A stretch of DNA of 64,000 bases from Erodium maritimum (lineage: Eukaryota; Streptophyta; Magnoliopsida; Geraniales; Geraniaceae): assembly GCA_963921825.1 (NCBI GenBank), contig OY997591.1, forward strand, positions 48,567,825-48,631,824, written 5' to 3'. The position numbers and the translations under genes are program-made. A model generated the notes under the pieces. It was given only the letters and a program-made list of their open reading frames with translations, was not told the DNA's origin and did no database searches. Positions 10,383 through 21,568 of this stretch are shown here, piece after piece. Positions within the stretch are counted from its first letter, which is position 1, and each line of letters begins with the position of its first letter.

Positions 10383-12830
10383 AAAATGGGTAACCGGAGA
10401 TTTCATTAACGCCAACTGGCAATCAGACAAAATGAGGCGTGACCGCCTCGGGTTCCAGATGTTTGTCCGGGCCGACCATAGCAAGCCTGGCACTCATGGA
10501 CCCATAATTTTAGCCCACTTGAACTCGTGGGCAATAACTCAAGACAACTCCCTACCGCTGTTTCAACATAACGCGGGAAAATAAAGAAAGTTCCAAAACC
10601 AACAGGAAAAACATAGTCCCAACAAACATAAAAATAATAGCAATAAGAGAAAATGACTGGTGTTGATAGTGCAGGCTGCCCGGAACCTCCCAGCATTGGC
10701 TGTTCCGGGTCTGTGGGTATAGTCTGGTGTCAACTCCTCCCACCCCTGCTGGGGCAGATCATTCCTCCATCGGAGGCCTCTGGACCTCCGCTCCGTCTGC
10801 TTGCTCGTCCCCCCTGAAATAACAGCTCCCAAGGTTGTTGGTGGGTAGTCAGGTCCCCCTTCTGCTTCTTAGTCTCTGGTGGACGAGCATACAACGATCC
10901 ACTTCTGGTCTTCAGGGTGGTCTTCTTACCTTTGCCTCTACTGGGTCCTCCTTTGCCTAGACTCCCCTGAAGATCCGGCGGGTAGTCCCGTGGATCTGTC
11001 TCTTCTTCCTTCCTCATCATCACATTGAATCCGGGGGGAGCTCGGGTCGCGGGACCATCGGCAGGGTGGATGTTAGCCAGAAGGTCAGGCTTTGTGGACT
11101 TGGGAGGCGGGTAGGGTTCTCCAAGGCCACCCCCTTGTAAAATATTGGTCAACCCTTCGGGGTTAACCTTAGCCAGAAAGTCAGGCTTTGGACTGCCTGC
11201 ATTGGACGACTCAGCCTCCATAGTTATCTCCCTAGAACGGGCCATAGGGTTCAGAGTTAGATCACTCAGGAGGTACGTGATCACCGGGTGTGAAGCTGGA
11301 GGAGGTGTCTCCCAGACCCTTTGGACCAGCTGATCTACATCCAAATCCCGGGGAACCAGGATAGACCTATCATAGCGGACCTCCTCCCGACCAATCCCCT
11401 TGAGCAGCGTCTGATAGTTCGGTAACCTGTGTGTCAACATGCCGCACCTGCGACAAAAATCCACCACCCTCTCGTATTGCAGGTCTATCACAGTGGAAGA
11501 ATCAGTACCTGAGAAGCGAAGTCTGGTTCTACGCCGCAGTGGCCGGGACAACTCCATACGGACTCGCATCCAGAGGTGCCTGTCCTCCCGGCGGACCGTT
11601 GGAATAGGGGCCGATAGGATTAGTGTGCCTATACTGCCCGCCAGAAGGCCTCGAATGTAAGCGTTCCTCGCTCCTCCCGGGACATTCAGTGCCCTGACCC
11701 CGAGTTCCACATGATTGAAGTTGATGTCTTCCGGCCGATCGAAGCGCCGGAGCGGTTCAAAGAGGAGAGGGAAGCCCTTAAAGCTCCAGGGGCCCCTATG
11801 GCGGATATCTTCCATGGTCCGTGCAGACGGGAAGTGATAACCCGTGACGTTGGGGGTCAGGAATTCCACTCGGATCCCCGTAACCTTCCATTTCTTCAGC
11901 ATCATCTCGCAGACGATATGCTGGTTGTGCGATCCGTCCCCTGCAACCCTTGCTGCCAGGGAAAACTCATACGATCCCGAGGTAAACAATGGGATCCCCT
12001 CGTCCGAGACCACCAGGTCCTCATCCTCATCTTCCCAATCCGGAATCGGGGAGATCCGAGTTGCCTGAACCTCCAAAACTGTCCCCGATGGCCGGCCAAC
12101 CCTCAGATTGATGGGGGTAGCAGTCCGTCCCCGCTCGGTCGAAGGAGGGCGGTGGGTACTCGCCGGAGACTGGACTGGCCGGGGAAGAGTGATCAAGTCC
12201 CGTTAGACCTCCCTCGGCGTTGATGACAGGCCGGGGTAAGACGGGCTGAGTTCCGCTGGATCAGGCACACCGCCGACAACCAGGGACGGCTCGATGGACG
12301 AGGTCAGGCCTGACAGGACCGTCAGATCTGTCAAGGACGAACCCGGCTTGTCCTTCAGATCCGTCGTCTTGTGCAGTTGCTGCCGAGGGGGTGGAGGTGC
12401 CGGACCAAACAGCGGCGGGAACTCGACGGCGCTACGAGCCTGGTACTGGGCGAAGGTCCCGAGGCCACGAGCGACCTCTGCATGCGAGCGGATCTGGCCG
12501 GAGTTGGCCATTTCCAAGTCAGTACGGCGAGGAGGAGGCAGGTCCGTCATCGGTGAAGCGGAAATGGGTGCGGGGGAGTTGAGGGAGATTCGGTGGCGGC
12601 GATGGCAACCCCGTCACAGCCGGTCGGAGACGGGCCACGATCACGGCGGGCGAGCGTGGCTGGGCACCGCTGGTTGGAGAGGAGCCTGTTGCGATTGAGA
12701 GGCAGGGGAGGGGCTGGCGGCAAGGGGTCGGAGAGGGTGGGTGAAGGCGGCGGCGGTTAGAACCCAGTTAGGTTTCGAGAGGAACCTCTGGGAGTTTTTT
12801 TTTTGAGAGCGTTTTTAATATAAATAATAT
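10383..12830 (-). mobile_element. ORF1-only LINE (LINE C), minus strand
   Basis: Flanked by tttaaatgtgtttttt at 10367-10382 and 12831-12846; the T-run at the left can also be read as the complement of a poly(A) tail, so the true TSD may be about 10 bp. On the minus strand the 3' end reads cgttaatgaaatctccggtt, a typical plant LINE terminus. The only coding content is a DUF4283/zinc-knuckle ORF1, with about 350 bp of 3' UTR after it and no RT. Confidence 0.72.
10730..12550 (-). pseudogene. LINE ORF1 protein: DUF4283 and CCHC knuckle, one internal stop
   Basis: Read from 12550 down to 10730, the frame is open except for a TAA at 12205-12203; the codons on both sides are in phase. The N-terminus is Pro-rich. 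The central region (WKVTGIRVEFLTPNVTGYHF, then RTMEDIRHRGPWSFKGFPLL) is the DUF4283 fold of plant LINE and retrovirus-like ORF1 proteins. Next comes a zf-CCHC_4-type knuckle, CRRCGMLTHRLPNY, where Tyr replaces the final Cys. The C-terminus is basic (KGGPSRGKGKK). Expected role: single-strand nucleic acid binding. The broken knuckle and the stop suggest loss of function. Confidence 0.8.
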
Positions 12831-13369
12831 TTTAAATGTGTTTTTTTTCGTTACCTTGAAAACTTTTATTTTCAAATGAGTACGCATGATTGTTTGTTTT
12901 CCACTAGGACCACTACCCATGAAAATTTTCATTTTCAAATATTTTGTTTTTCGTCCAATTTTGAACCGAAAATGGTTATATGCTAGACACGTTACCATTT
13001 TTTTTTGAAAAGTACCAAAATCTAATCTATCTAATATATTATATCTAATAGGAACTTCCCCGTGTAGTTCACGCAGGTCCAAGATGCTTCACGCGCAAAA
13101 ACAGTTTCTACGCGCGGGTTTGTTTTCCACGCTCGCCTCCTCACTTCCCTCTTCATCAAATTCTCCTCCACCCACAACCCTTCTTCTTCCTCCACCCACA
13201 AGCATCAGTTACAACCCCAACCAGAATTGCTTTGTCTGTTGGACTCAACAGTCGTGGCAGCGATCCTTTTAGAATTATGTTTGGTCTTTCCCTCTACTTG
13301 GTCTGCCGACTTCCGGAAGTAAATGGGGTAGCTTAGACGCCAGGTCGTGAACGCGTTACTTTTTCGAGC

Positions 13370-13460
13370 TTCCCTATATATAAGGCATTGGATCTTCACT
13401 TCAACACACTAATCTGCTAGGGTTTCAGTTTACGTCCGTGCATCGACCAAGATCAGGTGC
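13370..13460 (+). promoter_or_regulatory. Captured promoter/5' UTR-like segment inside the Helitron
   Basis: A TATA-like ctatatataaggc is followed about 40 bp later by ctgctagggtttcag, which holds the telo-box AGGGTTT motif common just downstream of plant ribosomal-protein and other translation-gene promoters. A candidate exon end, gatcag|gtgcgt, then opens into about 3 kb of AT-rich, intron-like sequence. Capture of the 5' part of a host gene is inference; the donor gene is unknown. Confidence 0.4.
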
Positions 13461-16400
13461 GTTACTGTTTTGATTCTGTACAAAACCACAGCCGGATATG
13501 ATATTCCGGCTACAGGTTTGACGATGTTTGTGCTTGTATTGTGGTTTGGAAGGCAGATGTGATGCTTGTGTTGGCTAGCCGTAGGTGTTTCCATATTTCA
13601 AATTTTGGTTTCCATTTGTTTGTGTGATGTTTCATTGTTTGTAGTATAGTTGTTGGGTTTGGGATCGATTTGCAGAGGGTTTAACATTCATAAAATGGTT
13701 GATTTATGAAATTTTATCTGATTGAACCGCATATGAATGTATGAATGTTACCTGATTGCATATTAAAATTGTACAAAGCATCTTGATAATTTTAATTAAA
13801 TTCAGAATGTTAGTTTTCTTGGTCTTTGTATTATTTTTTATTGGTTTTGTATTCTCGGAGAAAGTTGAAACAACAAATTAAAGGGAAAGTAAATAAGTTA
13901 CTCCCAAGACCCTCCTAAGACACAAGGTCTACTCATGAGTTTATCAAGGTTTTTCCTGTACCCAATTTATATTTATATTCCATTATTAACCTTTTGTGTA
14001 TTGGAAGTGCTAGCTTTAAGTGTATCAACACATGAAGCAACCATTCTTCCAAGACGCATGTGGTGTACAGTCATTTTATGTGAGGTTAGTAAGTTAGTTT
14101 GTTTCGTTTTGATACAGTTGTGAATTTGATTTTTAGTGACAGGTTTTCGTATCCAGTCATTGTATAAGGTATAATCAGATCTAAAAGCATGCATTCTATC
14201 TGTAGCAATATTGTTGTTGTAATGAGAAGGATACTCTTGATGTTTCATGCATAATTCACTTTCGGAAAGTAGAGTTATTATGAGTGAACATGAAGAGTAG
14301 TTTTACGAGAGGTTTGTAGTTCAGTTTGATTATTTGGAGATAGGCTAACTTCATTTGATAATCTGAGTGTATTATCTCCATTGCATTAGTTGTGTTCATA
14401 TGGTTTACTTCAATTACGTCCTTGAGGTTTGACTTCTATAAGTCTAAGCCTATAATCAGTGAGAATTAGGTTCGTATTATTTAGTTTAGTTACCAGTCTT
14501 TGTCTTAGGTTCCATCAAGTAAATAGTGATGACTTGACCATTGCTGTGAATTTTTGGTGATGTTCTGATCATGTAGAGCACATGGCTGAATACAAAGAAG
14601 GTGCTTGGAAACCCTTTGCTCATAACATGTTTTGCCTAAGCGGTTACTACTGGTACTATAAACTAACATATTTCTGCTTCTATTTCCTGGTGTTATTATA
14701 TTTAGGTAGTCACATTTTTATGTCAGTTGTGACTTATATGTTTTTTTAAGGTCTTTTGCTTCTTTCTTATCAAGACTATTTTCTTAATTGGAGTTGACTT
14801 AGAGTTATGAACACTTTACTGGAATTAGAGGCTTGCCAGTACTTGCTCCTCTATTTTTTTTTTAATTTGAATCTTAATTCCATTATAGCAAGTGCAGTAA
14901 TGAGACAGCTCGTAAAGATGTTCAACCCAAAATTGTTATTGAATTAGTTCCAATTTTGTTTACATGTTGTAGCTAGCACATATCTTCTTCGTGGATGCTA
15001 TATATTTCAAGGTATCGCTTCTGTGTGTTTATTGTGAGTGATTACTGGAGCTTTTTGTGTCTGCCAAATCTAGGTGTCTAAATTAGATGAGTGGAAGGAA
15101 AGGGGTAGGTCTATTTAGTTACATTCAAATTGATATGTGTTGAGTTGTAGATTTTTATGTGATGTTTTGCTCTTGTGTTCGTGAGTTTCAGAGTCAGGAA
15201 ATTAAGGTTAGAAATTTTGTTGTGGCTCATGTACTATGTAATTTGGACCAGGACAATATATATTCTGAATGTCTCTTACCTTTATGATTTATATTGTGTT
15301 CATATATGTATGAATTAGGTTTATTGGTTTAATTATGTAACAAAACTATTGCTTACTTTTGTTTGTTTTTGTAATAGGTTTTCTGTGTATTTTGCTAGAA
15401 TTAAAGATCAATTTTGTTACATTGATATTTAATGTAAACCAACTTATGTTTGTTCTTTTGTTGAAGGGGATGATTAGCCCTCGGTCGTCGGATTCGAATA
15501 TGTATGCGAATTTTGGTTATACTATTGGGTAGTTTAGCTCTGGTGTATTTTATTTTATGAAGTAACTATTCGAATCTTGCCAGAGCATTGCCACTTGTTA
15601 ATTTTTTATTAGTTATTTTCTGTTTGATTTATTATGCTTCCATTTTATTAATTAGTTTCATTTCCTCATATATTTTACAGCCTCTTCTATGTCGAAAATT
15701 GGCAGACCACACACTTCTGACTTGTGGCCTGCATTGCCACTTATACAAGCATTGTTGCCAGGTTATGTATATATACCACACAACCTCTCTAGGATAGTAT
15801 AGCTCACAACTTGAATGGACTTAGAGGTTCAGTTCTCATTCACCAAGTTTTAAAAATTTAATTGAAAAATAATTTTTGTAGCTTCAACCACCTGTTTTGG
15901 TTGTGTAAATTGCCACTTTAGTTAATCTGAGAATGTTTTTTGTTGGCTTTCCAGTCCACCAGTGAGGCGAGCCAGTGCAGCTGTCTCGAACATCATTGTA
16001 AAATATTCTAATGTATTTCATGATGTCATGTTGCGGGTTATCTAAATTCTTTTCCTTAATTTTACTTCGGGTTTTCAGGTTCGGTATTTTAGCCGAGGTA
16101 TTTTTTTGTAGCTTGCAAATAATAAAGACTACAGTGAAAGATAGCACACCAGAGACCTTGAAGAAAATTTGATCAAGTAAACTACTATAATTGATATATA
16201 CCTCCCAGCTTCAAGAATTTGCTGATTTCCGATCATGTTTTAAGTAATTTTGTTATTTGTTTAATTACATTTACACTTGTGCATAAGTTCTGTTCTTGTG
16301 TCATGGGTCCTGAAGCCATTCCGGGTGGTTAATGTAAATAAGAGCACTAATAAAAGGAAATCCTTGACATCTTTTAGATTTGGCAGCAACACTGTTGAGG

Positions 16401-16950
16401 GTTGCCTACTGGTTAGAGCTTCGATTCTTTGTGTGTATATCTTTATTTTGGTAACTTAGTTTTGATTGAATATGTTTCTCAATTTCACAGATATAGAATT
16501 TCTTAGTCTTAGAATGGACCTTCAGTATCTCTTTTGCCTCTTTTTGCTATGTTTATGGACATTTTGTGGGAATGAATTAATTTTGGTTTTGCTTCCAGTT
16601 TTGTGTTAGTTCAGAACTACCCATCCAGTTCTAATCATGGAGGACGTAGAGAAGACAAATTAATGCAGATAATTGGATGGTGTTGGAGACACAATGGCAA
16701 GTGTTGAAGAATAAATTGGTTTTGGATTTTTAAGCAAAGCCAATATGATTTGTCTTTCTTGGTTCTGGATACTTTGTTTAGTTGCAACCATATGCAATCA
16801 ATGCAAATATGGAGAGTTTTTTTTGTCTGATACTAACCGATCAACCATAGTTCTTATCATCATTGCACCCAACTAATGCATTGATTCAAATTATTTCGTG
16901 GAACCAATGTTTAGATATTTTGGCCTTTTTCTTTTTGTAATTTTTGAGTC
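13460..16950 (+). other. Intron-like AT-rich interior of the Helitron
   Basis: About 3.5 kb with T-rich tracts and no long open frame on either strand. Short coding-like islands near 15470-15530 and 15950-16000 do not connect into an exon chain I can identify. Confidence 0.4.
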
Positions 16951-16959
16951 ATTTCTGCA

Positions 16960-17290
16960 CCAAGAATGTTCTTAAGATCATTGGCTCTTTGGAAGATGGT
17001 TGAGTCTCACTTTTTGGCCATTACTGATGGAGATGAGATAATTCGTGTTTGGGAGGTGAGTAAGAATACAAGATTGGATGAGAGTGGCATTCCCAATGAT
17101 GATTCTGCATGTGTACTTCCCAATGAACCAACCTTCAAAGCTGGCTTCTTTTGATGCCAATAAAGAAAAGACGAAGAAACTCAAGAAATACAGGGTCATG
17201 GCTTGTGCTGTTCTGCCACCTAAAGTCTGCTGGATATTTGGGAATCCGTTGCACGAGTTCGAGAGCCAAAATGGCAATGTCTTGAAGGGT
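16960..17290 (+). pseudogene. Captured gene fragment with a WD40-like strand
   Basis: One frame reads GDEIIRVWEVSKNTRLDES, whose IRVWEV resembles the D strand of a WD40 repeat. Another frame continues with DANKEKTKKLKKYRVMA and CWIFGNPLHEFES. The change of frame and the lack of a start or clear splice sites suggest an exon fragment carried by the Helitron. I do not recognise the parent gene. Confidence 0.35.
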
Positions 17291-17932
17291 TTAGTATTTG
17301 ATACCCTGATTCTGTATGTTTTATCTTATGATATCATGTTTCTTTATGCTTCCATACTTCTTCTTTCTTAAACTACTCAAGAAATATTTTTCCATATGTT
17401 TGATATAGATCCTTTATAGATTGATAGGAAAATGTAATTTTGTCCAAGGTAAAATAATACGTTAATTACAACTCTACTTGTAAATGGACGATGCAAACTA
17501 AGTTATGTTTTTGGGTGGTAGAATCCAAATGATTTTTTATGTTTTATATCTGTTTTATAACTATTTTTCCTTTCATGTAAAATTTCATAAACATGGAGGC
17601 ATTATTGTTCTTCTGGATGAAGCATGATCAGTGTAGAGCTACTAAGCAATACTTCTGCACGCATATCCTCTTATTTCCACTTAGATATCACTAACTTGCA
17701 ATTCTTCTTGTACAATTTTCAATAAGTATAGATAGACTTTTCTTGCGATATGTTTCCAAGATCAACACATGACCCGTTTGCTCAGAAACTCTACCGAACA
17801 TTTTAAGACCACCGACGCTTCAATAAACCCAAATAAGCTCGGAGAAACGACCTTTTAAACTGTTATTTTGTTTCTTGCATTTCTGTAAAATAATTTTTAC
17901 GATTCGATTTTGTGTGTATGTTCTTACTGTAA

Positions 17933-17953
17933 GCACCGCGCATCGCGCGGTGC
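17933..17953 (+). other. Helitron 3' terminal hairpin
   Basis: Nine-base perfect stem (gcaccgcgc with gcgcggtgc) and loop atc, followed by cacccca and then the terminal CTAG. This structure is the termination signal of rolling-circle Helitron transposition. Confidence 0.85.
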
Positions 17954-17964
17954 CACCCCACTAG

Positions 17965-18588
17965 TGCTCTTAATACCATGATACCTCTTCACTTCTTTTT
18001 TTTCTTTTAAACCTGAGTGCCCGATCCATTTCAGGTTCACTTTGCCTTCTTCTCTATTTTATAACAACTTATCTATTGTACTTAACCATGAACACTATTG
18101 AAACACGCAGCTGAAGCTTAACCATTAAAACACACTCTCTATGTTCTTCCTCCTCCTCCTACCAAGGTGTCAGCGTGGGTAATAACCAAATCAGATTGTT
18201 GTTTGAAACACATATCAGATCTGATTTTGAGTTTCCAGCACACCCGATCTAATTTGTGTTTGACACATATCAGATCTATCCCCAACACATTTGATTTTCT
18301 TAAATTATGAAAAATTAATGGCATGTTTTTGAAAACTTGACGATTAGTGAGTGGTACTATGGAATTTTCAGGTGTTTTGGAAGGGAAAATAATGGAAAAG
18401 ATGAATGAAGATTTCAAGAATATGAAGAAAAAAACAGTTTAGGGTATTCATTTGAATATAATTTTTTTAATGACAGCGAGTTGAAAAATTTCCTTCAATT
18501 TATGGTTAATTTTCAATTTAGTTTTTCAACAAAAATTGTATGGTTTGATTGAATCACAAGTCCAGGTACTCAATGATTAATGTCTTGT
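17965..18588. other. AT-rich spacer without recognisable genes
   Basis: Flanks the right side of the Helitron. A short palindromic region of atcagatctgat-like words lies at 18190-18280. I see no domain or splice pattern. Confidence 0.5.
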
Positions 18589-18688
18589 AGGCTCCCACAC
18601 ATTCAAAACGTGTCGCAAGGGGTGATAGATCATTTACAGTTTTTTGACGGGTGGTTGGAGGAAGTGCTCAAGGATAAGGCTCGTAAGG
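18589..18688 (+). pseudogene. Outer LINE remnant, part 1 (C-terminal ORF1-like coding)
   Basis: Reads VSQGVIDHLQFFDGWLEEVL and then KDKARKG. Removing the insertions at 18689-22301 and 22374-42710 (with one TSD copy), the frame continues at 22302 (RSKIVVPPADVPRSHNIRSN) and at 42716 (INLKAHSDPI). It has a basic C-terminus like the other ORF1 proteins in this window. This is the oldest layer of the nest. Confidence 0.5.
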
Positions 18689-19246
18689 GGCTAATAGAGC
18701 CTGTAGAACCTCGGACTCTAGGAATGGGGACTCAAGCCAATCTTTTTCTTGAGCTGAGATTGAATTGAAGGGGAGATCTTGAAGCTCAATGATGTCTGAG
18801 TTGGGTTTGGTAAAGCAGTTTTGAAAGTGCTGAGCAGCAGCAACTTTGATATGAGCTAGATCAGATAGAGTAGCCCCCTCAAAACAAATAATGGATAGCC
18901 TTTTCTTGCACCCATTGAAATTTGCAATTATGTGAAAGTAGGAAGAACCTTTGTCTCCATCATCAAACCATTTTGATGAAGACAAAGGTTCTTCCTACTT
19001 TCACAGAATTGCAAATTTCAATGGGTGCAAGAAAAGGCTATCCATTATTTGTTTTGAGGGGGCTACTCTATCTGATCCAGCTCATATCAAAGTTGCTGCT
19101 GCTCAGCACTTTTAAAACTGCTTTACCAAACCCAACTCAGACATCATTGAGCTTCAAGATCTCCCCTTCAATTCAATCTCAGCTCAAGAAAAGGATTGGC
19201 TTGAGTCCCCATTCCTACAGTCAGAGGTTCTATAGGCTCTATTAGC
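18689..19246. repeat. Inverted repeat, arms of about 277 bp, at the 5' end of LINE E
   Basis: The left arm is 18689-18966 and the right arm about 18972-19246. They are near-identical; I saw only a few substitutions, e.g. within gctttcaaaactgc against gcttttaaaactgc. The centre is tcatcaaa-ccat-tttgatga, a small perfect hairpin. Both arms encode the LINE segment FDDGDKGSSYFHIIANF, left arm on the minus strand and right arm on the plus strand. Confidence 0.88.
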
Positions 19247-21568
19247 CTGTAATGGAGACAAAACTCCAGGCCCTGATGGCTTCTCAATAAGGTTCTATCA
19301 AGTTGCCTGGGACATTATCAAAGAAGATTTCATGCTATTCTTACAGGAATTCTATAATTCTGGTCAATTGGGCAAATGAATTAATTCCTCATTCATAGTT
19401 CTTATTCCTAAAAGTTCTTCCCCTTTGACTTTCAATGACTTTAGGCCAATCAGTCTAATGGGAGGACCCTACAAAATCCTCTCAAAACTACTCTCTTCAA
19501 GACTCAAATTTGTGGTGAACAATCTGGTGGGTGAGGAACAAACAGGGTTTCTAGCTGGGAAGCAGATAATTGATGGGATATTAATAGCTTCAGAAGTGGT
19601 CAATTATATCAAAAAATCAAAGTCCAAGGCTCTTATTTTCAAAGCAGATTTTCAGAAAGCCTTTGACAATGTTAGCTGGTGTTATGTGATGCAAATCCTA
19701 ACCAAAATGGGTTTTGGGATCAAATGGAGATTATGGATGATATCATGCTTTAGAGCCTACATATCTGTTCTAATAAATGGTTCCCCTACCAAAGATTTCC
19801 AAATGTCTAGAGGCCTAAGACAGGGATGCTCACTTTCCCCTCTCATATTTGTCCTAGTAGCAGAAGGGTTAAATCAGATTATGAAAGCAGGGATTTCTAG
19901 CAACTTATTTCATGGAATTAAATCTTCTGCTTCAGGGCCTATTATATCTCATCTACAGTTTGCTGATGACTCAATTTTTTTCATTCAAGCAATTCCAGAT
20001 CATGTCAGATGTCTCAAATATGCCCTTTCCATGTTCTATTCAGCTTCAGGATTAGCTGTTAACTATGACAAATCTCAACTCATCCCTATGAACCTATCTG
20101 AAGGAGAAGAATTGATTATTTCCTCAATTATACATTGCCCTATAGTCTCCCTCCCCATAATTTATTTGGGTTTCCCCTTAGGTGGTAATACAAACAGAGT
20201 ACAAACTTGGGATCCAATCATTCAAAAATTCAAGAAATCTTTGGGTTTATGGCAAGCAAAACATCTTTCTTGGGGGGGGGGGGGGAGAATTACTCTGATT
20301 AAATCTACACTGGGAGCACTTCCTCTATACTACTTTTCTGTTCTTAGAGCCCTAAAAGGGGTTATCAGGAAAATGGAGAGTTGGCAAAGAAAATTTCTTT
20401 GGCATGGCAAACTCTCTGGTCATGGTTGTTGCAAAATTGCCTGGGGAAAGGTTTGTAAATCTAAACAACAGGGAGGTCTGGGTATAAGAAAGCTTTCAAG
20501 TATGAATGTTGCCTTGCTAGCAAAATGGTGGTGGAGATATGCTCTAGAGAAAAATGCACTATGGAAATTAGTCATAGCTGGAAGGTTTGGCTGGGGGACT
20601 AATGATTGGGACCTATCCAAGTTTACTGAAGTGGGATCAACTAGTTTCATAGCTCATATTCTAAATTTGCTTAAGGAACCTGGTTTTGAAGATTTATTTG
20701 GCTCTAAAGGCCTTCATTGGAAAGTTGGTAAGGGGAATAGGGTCTATTTCTGGCTGGATGCTTGGTGGGGGGATACAGCCTTCAAACATTTGTTTCCTAG
20801 ATTATTTTATCTCTCACAATCGAAAAATATGATGGTCTAGATGCTTGGGATGGTTTGACTTGGGACCTGAACTTCATTAGATCCCCAAGGGGCAGAGCAG
20901 AGCAAGACTTGGCTACTCTTACATCAATCCTAAATGGAATCAGACTATCTGATCTTGAAGATGTCCTTATTTGGGCTTGGGATCCTAAAGGCTTTACAGT
21001 CAGAAAATTATACACAAAATTAGAGCATCATGGATCTCAATCCTCCTCCATATCAGAATGGAGCAATTTATTATGGATTCCTGGTCTCCCCCCTAAGATA
21101 ACTGCATTTGCTTGGCTGGCCTGTCACCAAGCAATTCCTTCTAAGTGTTTTCTGGAGGAATTACTATGGCCTATATGTCAAGGGGACCTTGAGGATGAAA
21201 ATCATATCCTATTACACTGCTCAAGAGCTTGGCTGGTTTGGAATTTAATAGCTAATTGGTGGGGGACTCATTTAGTCATGTCAAGATCAGTTCATACTTA
21301 ATTGATCACTTGGCCTACTCTACAAAAGAAGAAATACAAGAGTAATTGGCTTCAAATTTTCCAACTGACCTTATGGCAATTATGGATTGCCAGAAATGCA
21401 AAGATCTTCAATGGAGAAAGCTCATCTGCTGAGGACATCTTCCACAAAATTCTGCAGCAATCCTACAGCTGGGAATGGACCTACTTTCACAAATCCAGAA
21501 AATACTTCACAATTATTAATTGGCAAAATTCTCACAAAGCTTGTTTGGATTGGAAATTGATAACCTGA
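18975..21568 (+). pseudogene. LINE ORF2 (RT and zf-RVT region), broken
   Basis: Reverse transcriptase of the plant L1 type. Motifs in order: DKTPGPDGF, NDFRPISLM, GFLAGKQIIDGIL, FKADFQKAFD (first catalytic Asp), SRGLRQGCSLSPL, and the catalytic box FADD at 19959-19970. The post-RT region and zf-RVT follow (LLWIPGLPPKITAFAWL; HILLHCSRAW). Lesions are TAG at 19233-19235, TGA at 19377-19379, a frameshift near 20825 and TAA at 21299-21301. The catalytic residues themselves are kept. A G-run at 20272-20284 may be another indel site. Confidence 0.85.

Larger units (their letters stand above)
13021..17964 (+). mobile_element. Non-autonomous Helitron, 4.9 kb
   Basis: The left end is A|TCTAATCTATC and the right end is CACCCCACTAG|T, that is 5' TC and 3' CTRR, inserted between A and T as Helitrons do. 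A perfect 9-bp stem with a 3-nt loop (gcaccgcgc atc gcgcggtgc, 17933-17953) ends 11 nt before the right border, the classical Helitron 3' hairpin. No Rep/helicase coding is present, so it depends on an autonomous partner. The inside resembles plant gene introns and exon scraps, which fits gene-fragment capture. Confidence 0.85.

Noticed and set aside
13935..17371. Helitron-internal open frames considered as Rep/helicase
   Set aside because: None shows the HUH rolling-circle motif or helicase Walker motifs; all are shorter than 100 codons in AT-rich DNA.
18139..18417. A 92-codon minus-strand frame
   Set aside because: No start context, domain or splice partner; AT-rich spacer.
20272..20284. 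A run of thirteen G's in the LINE E RT as a programmed frameshift site
   Set aside because: The frame stays in phase across it and the element is dead for other reasons; sequencing or replication slippage is more likely.
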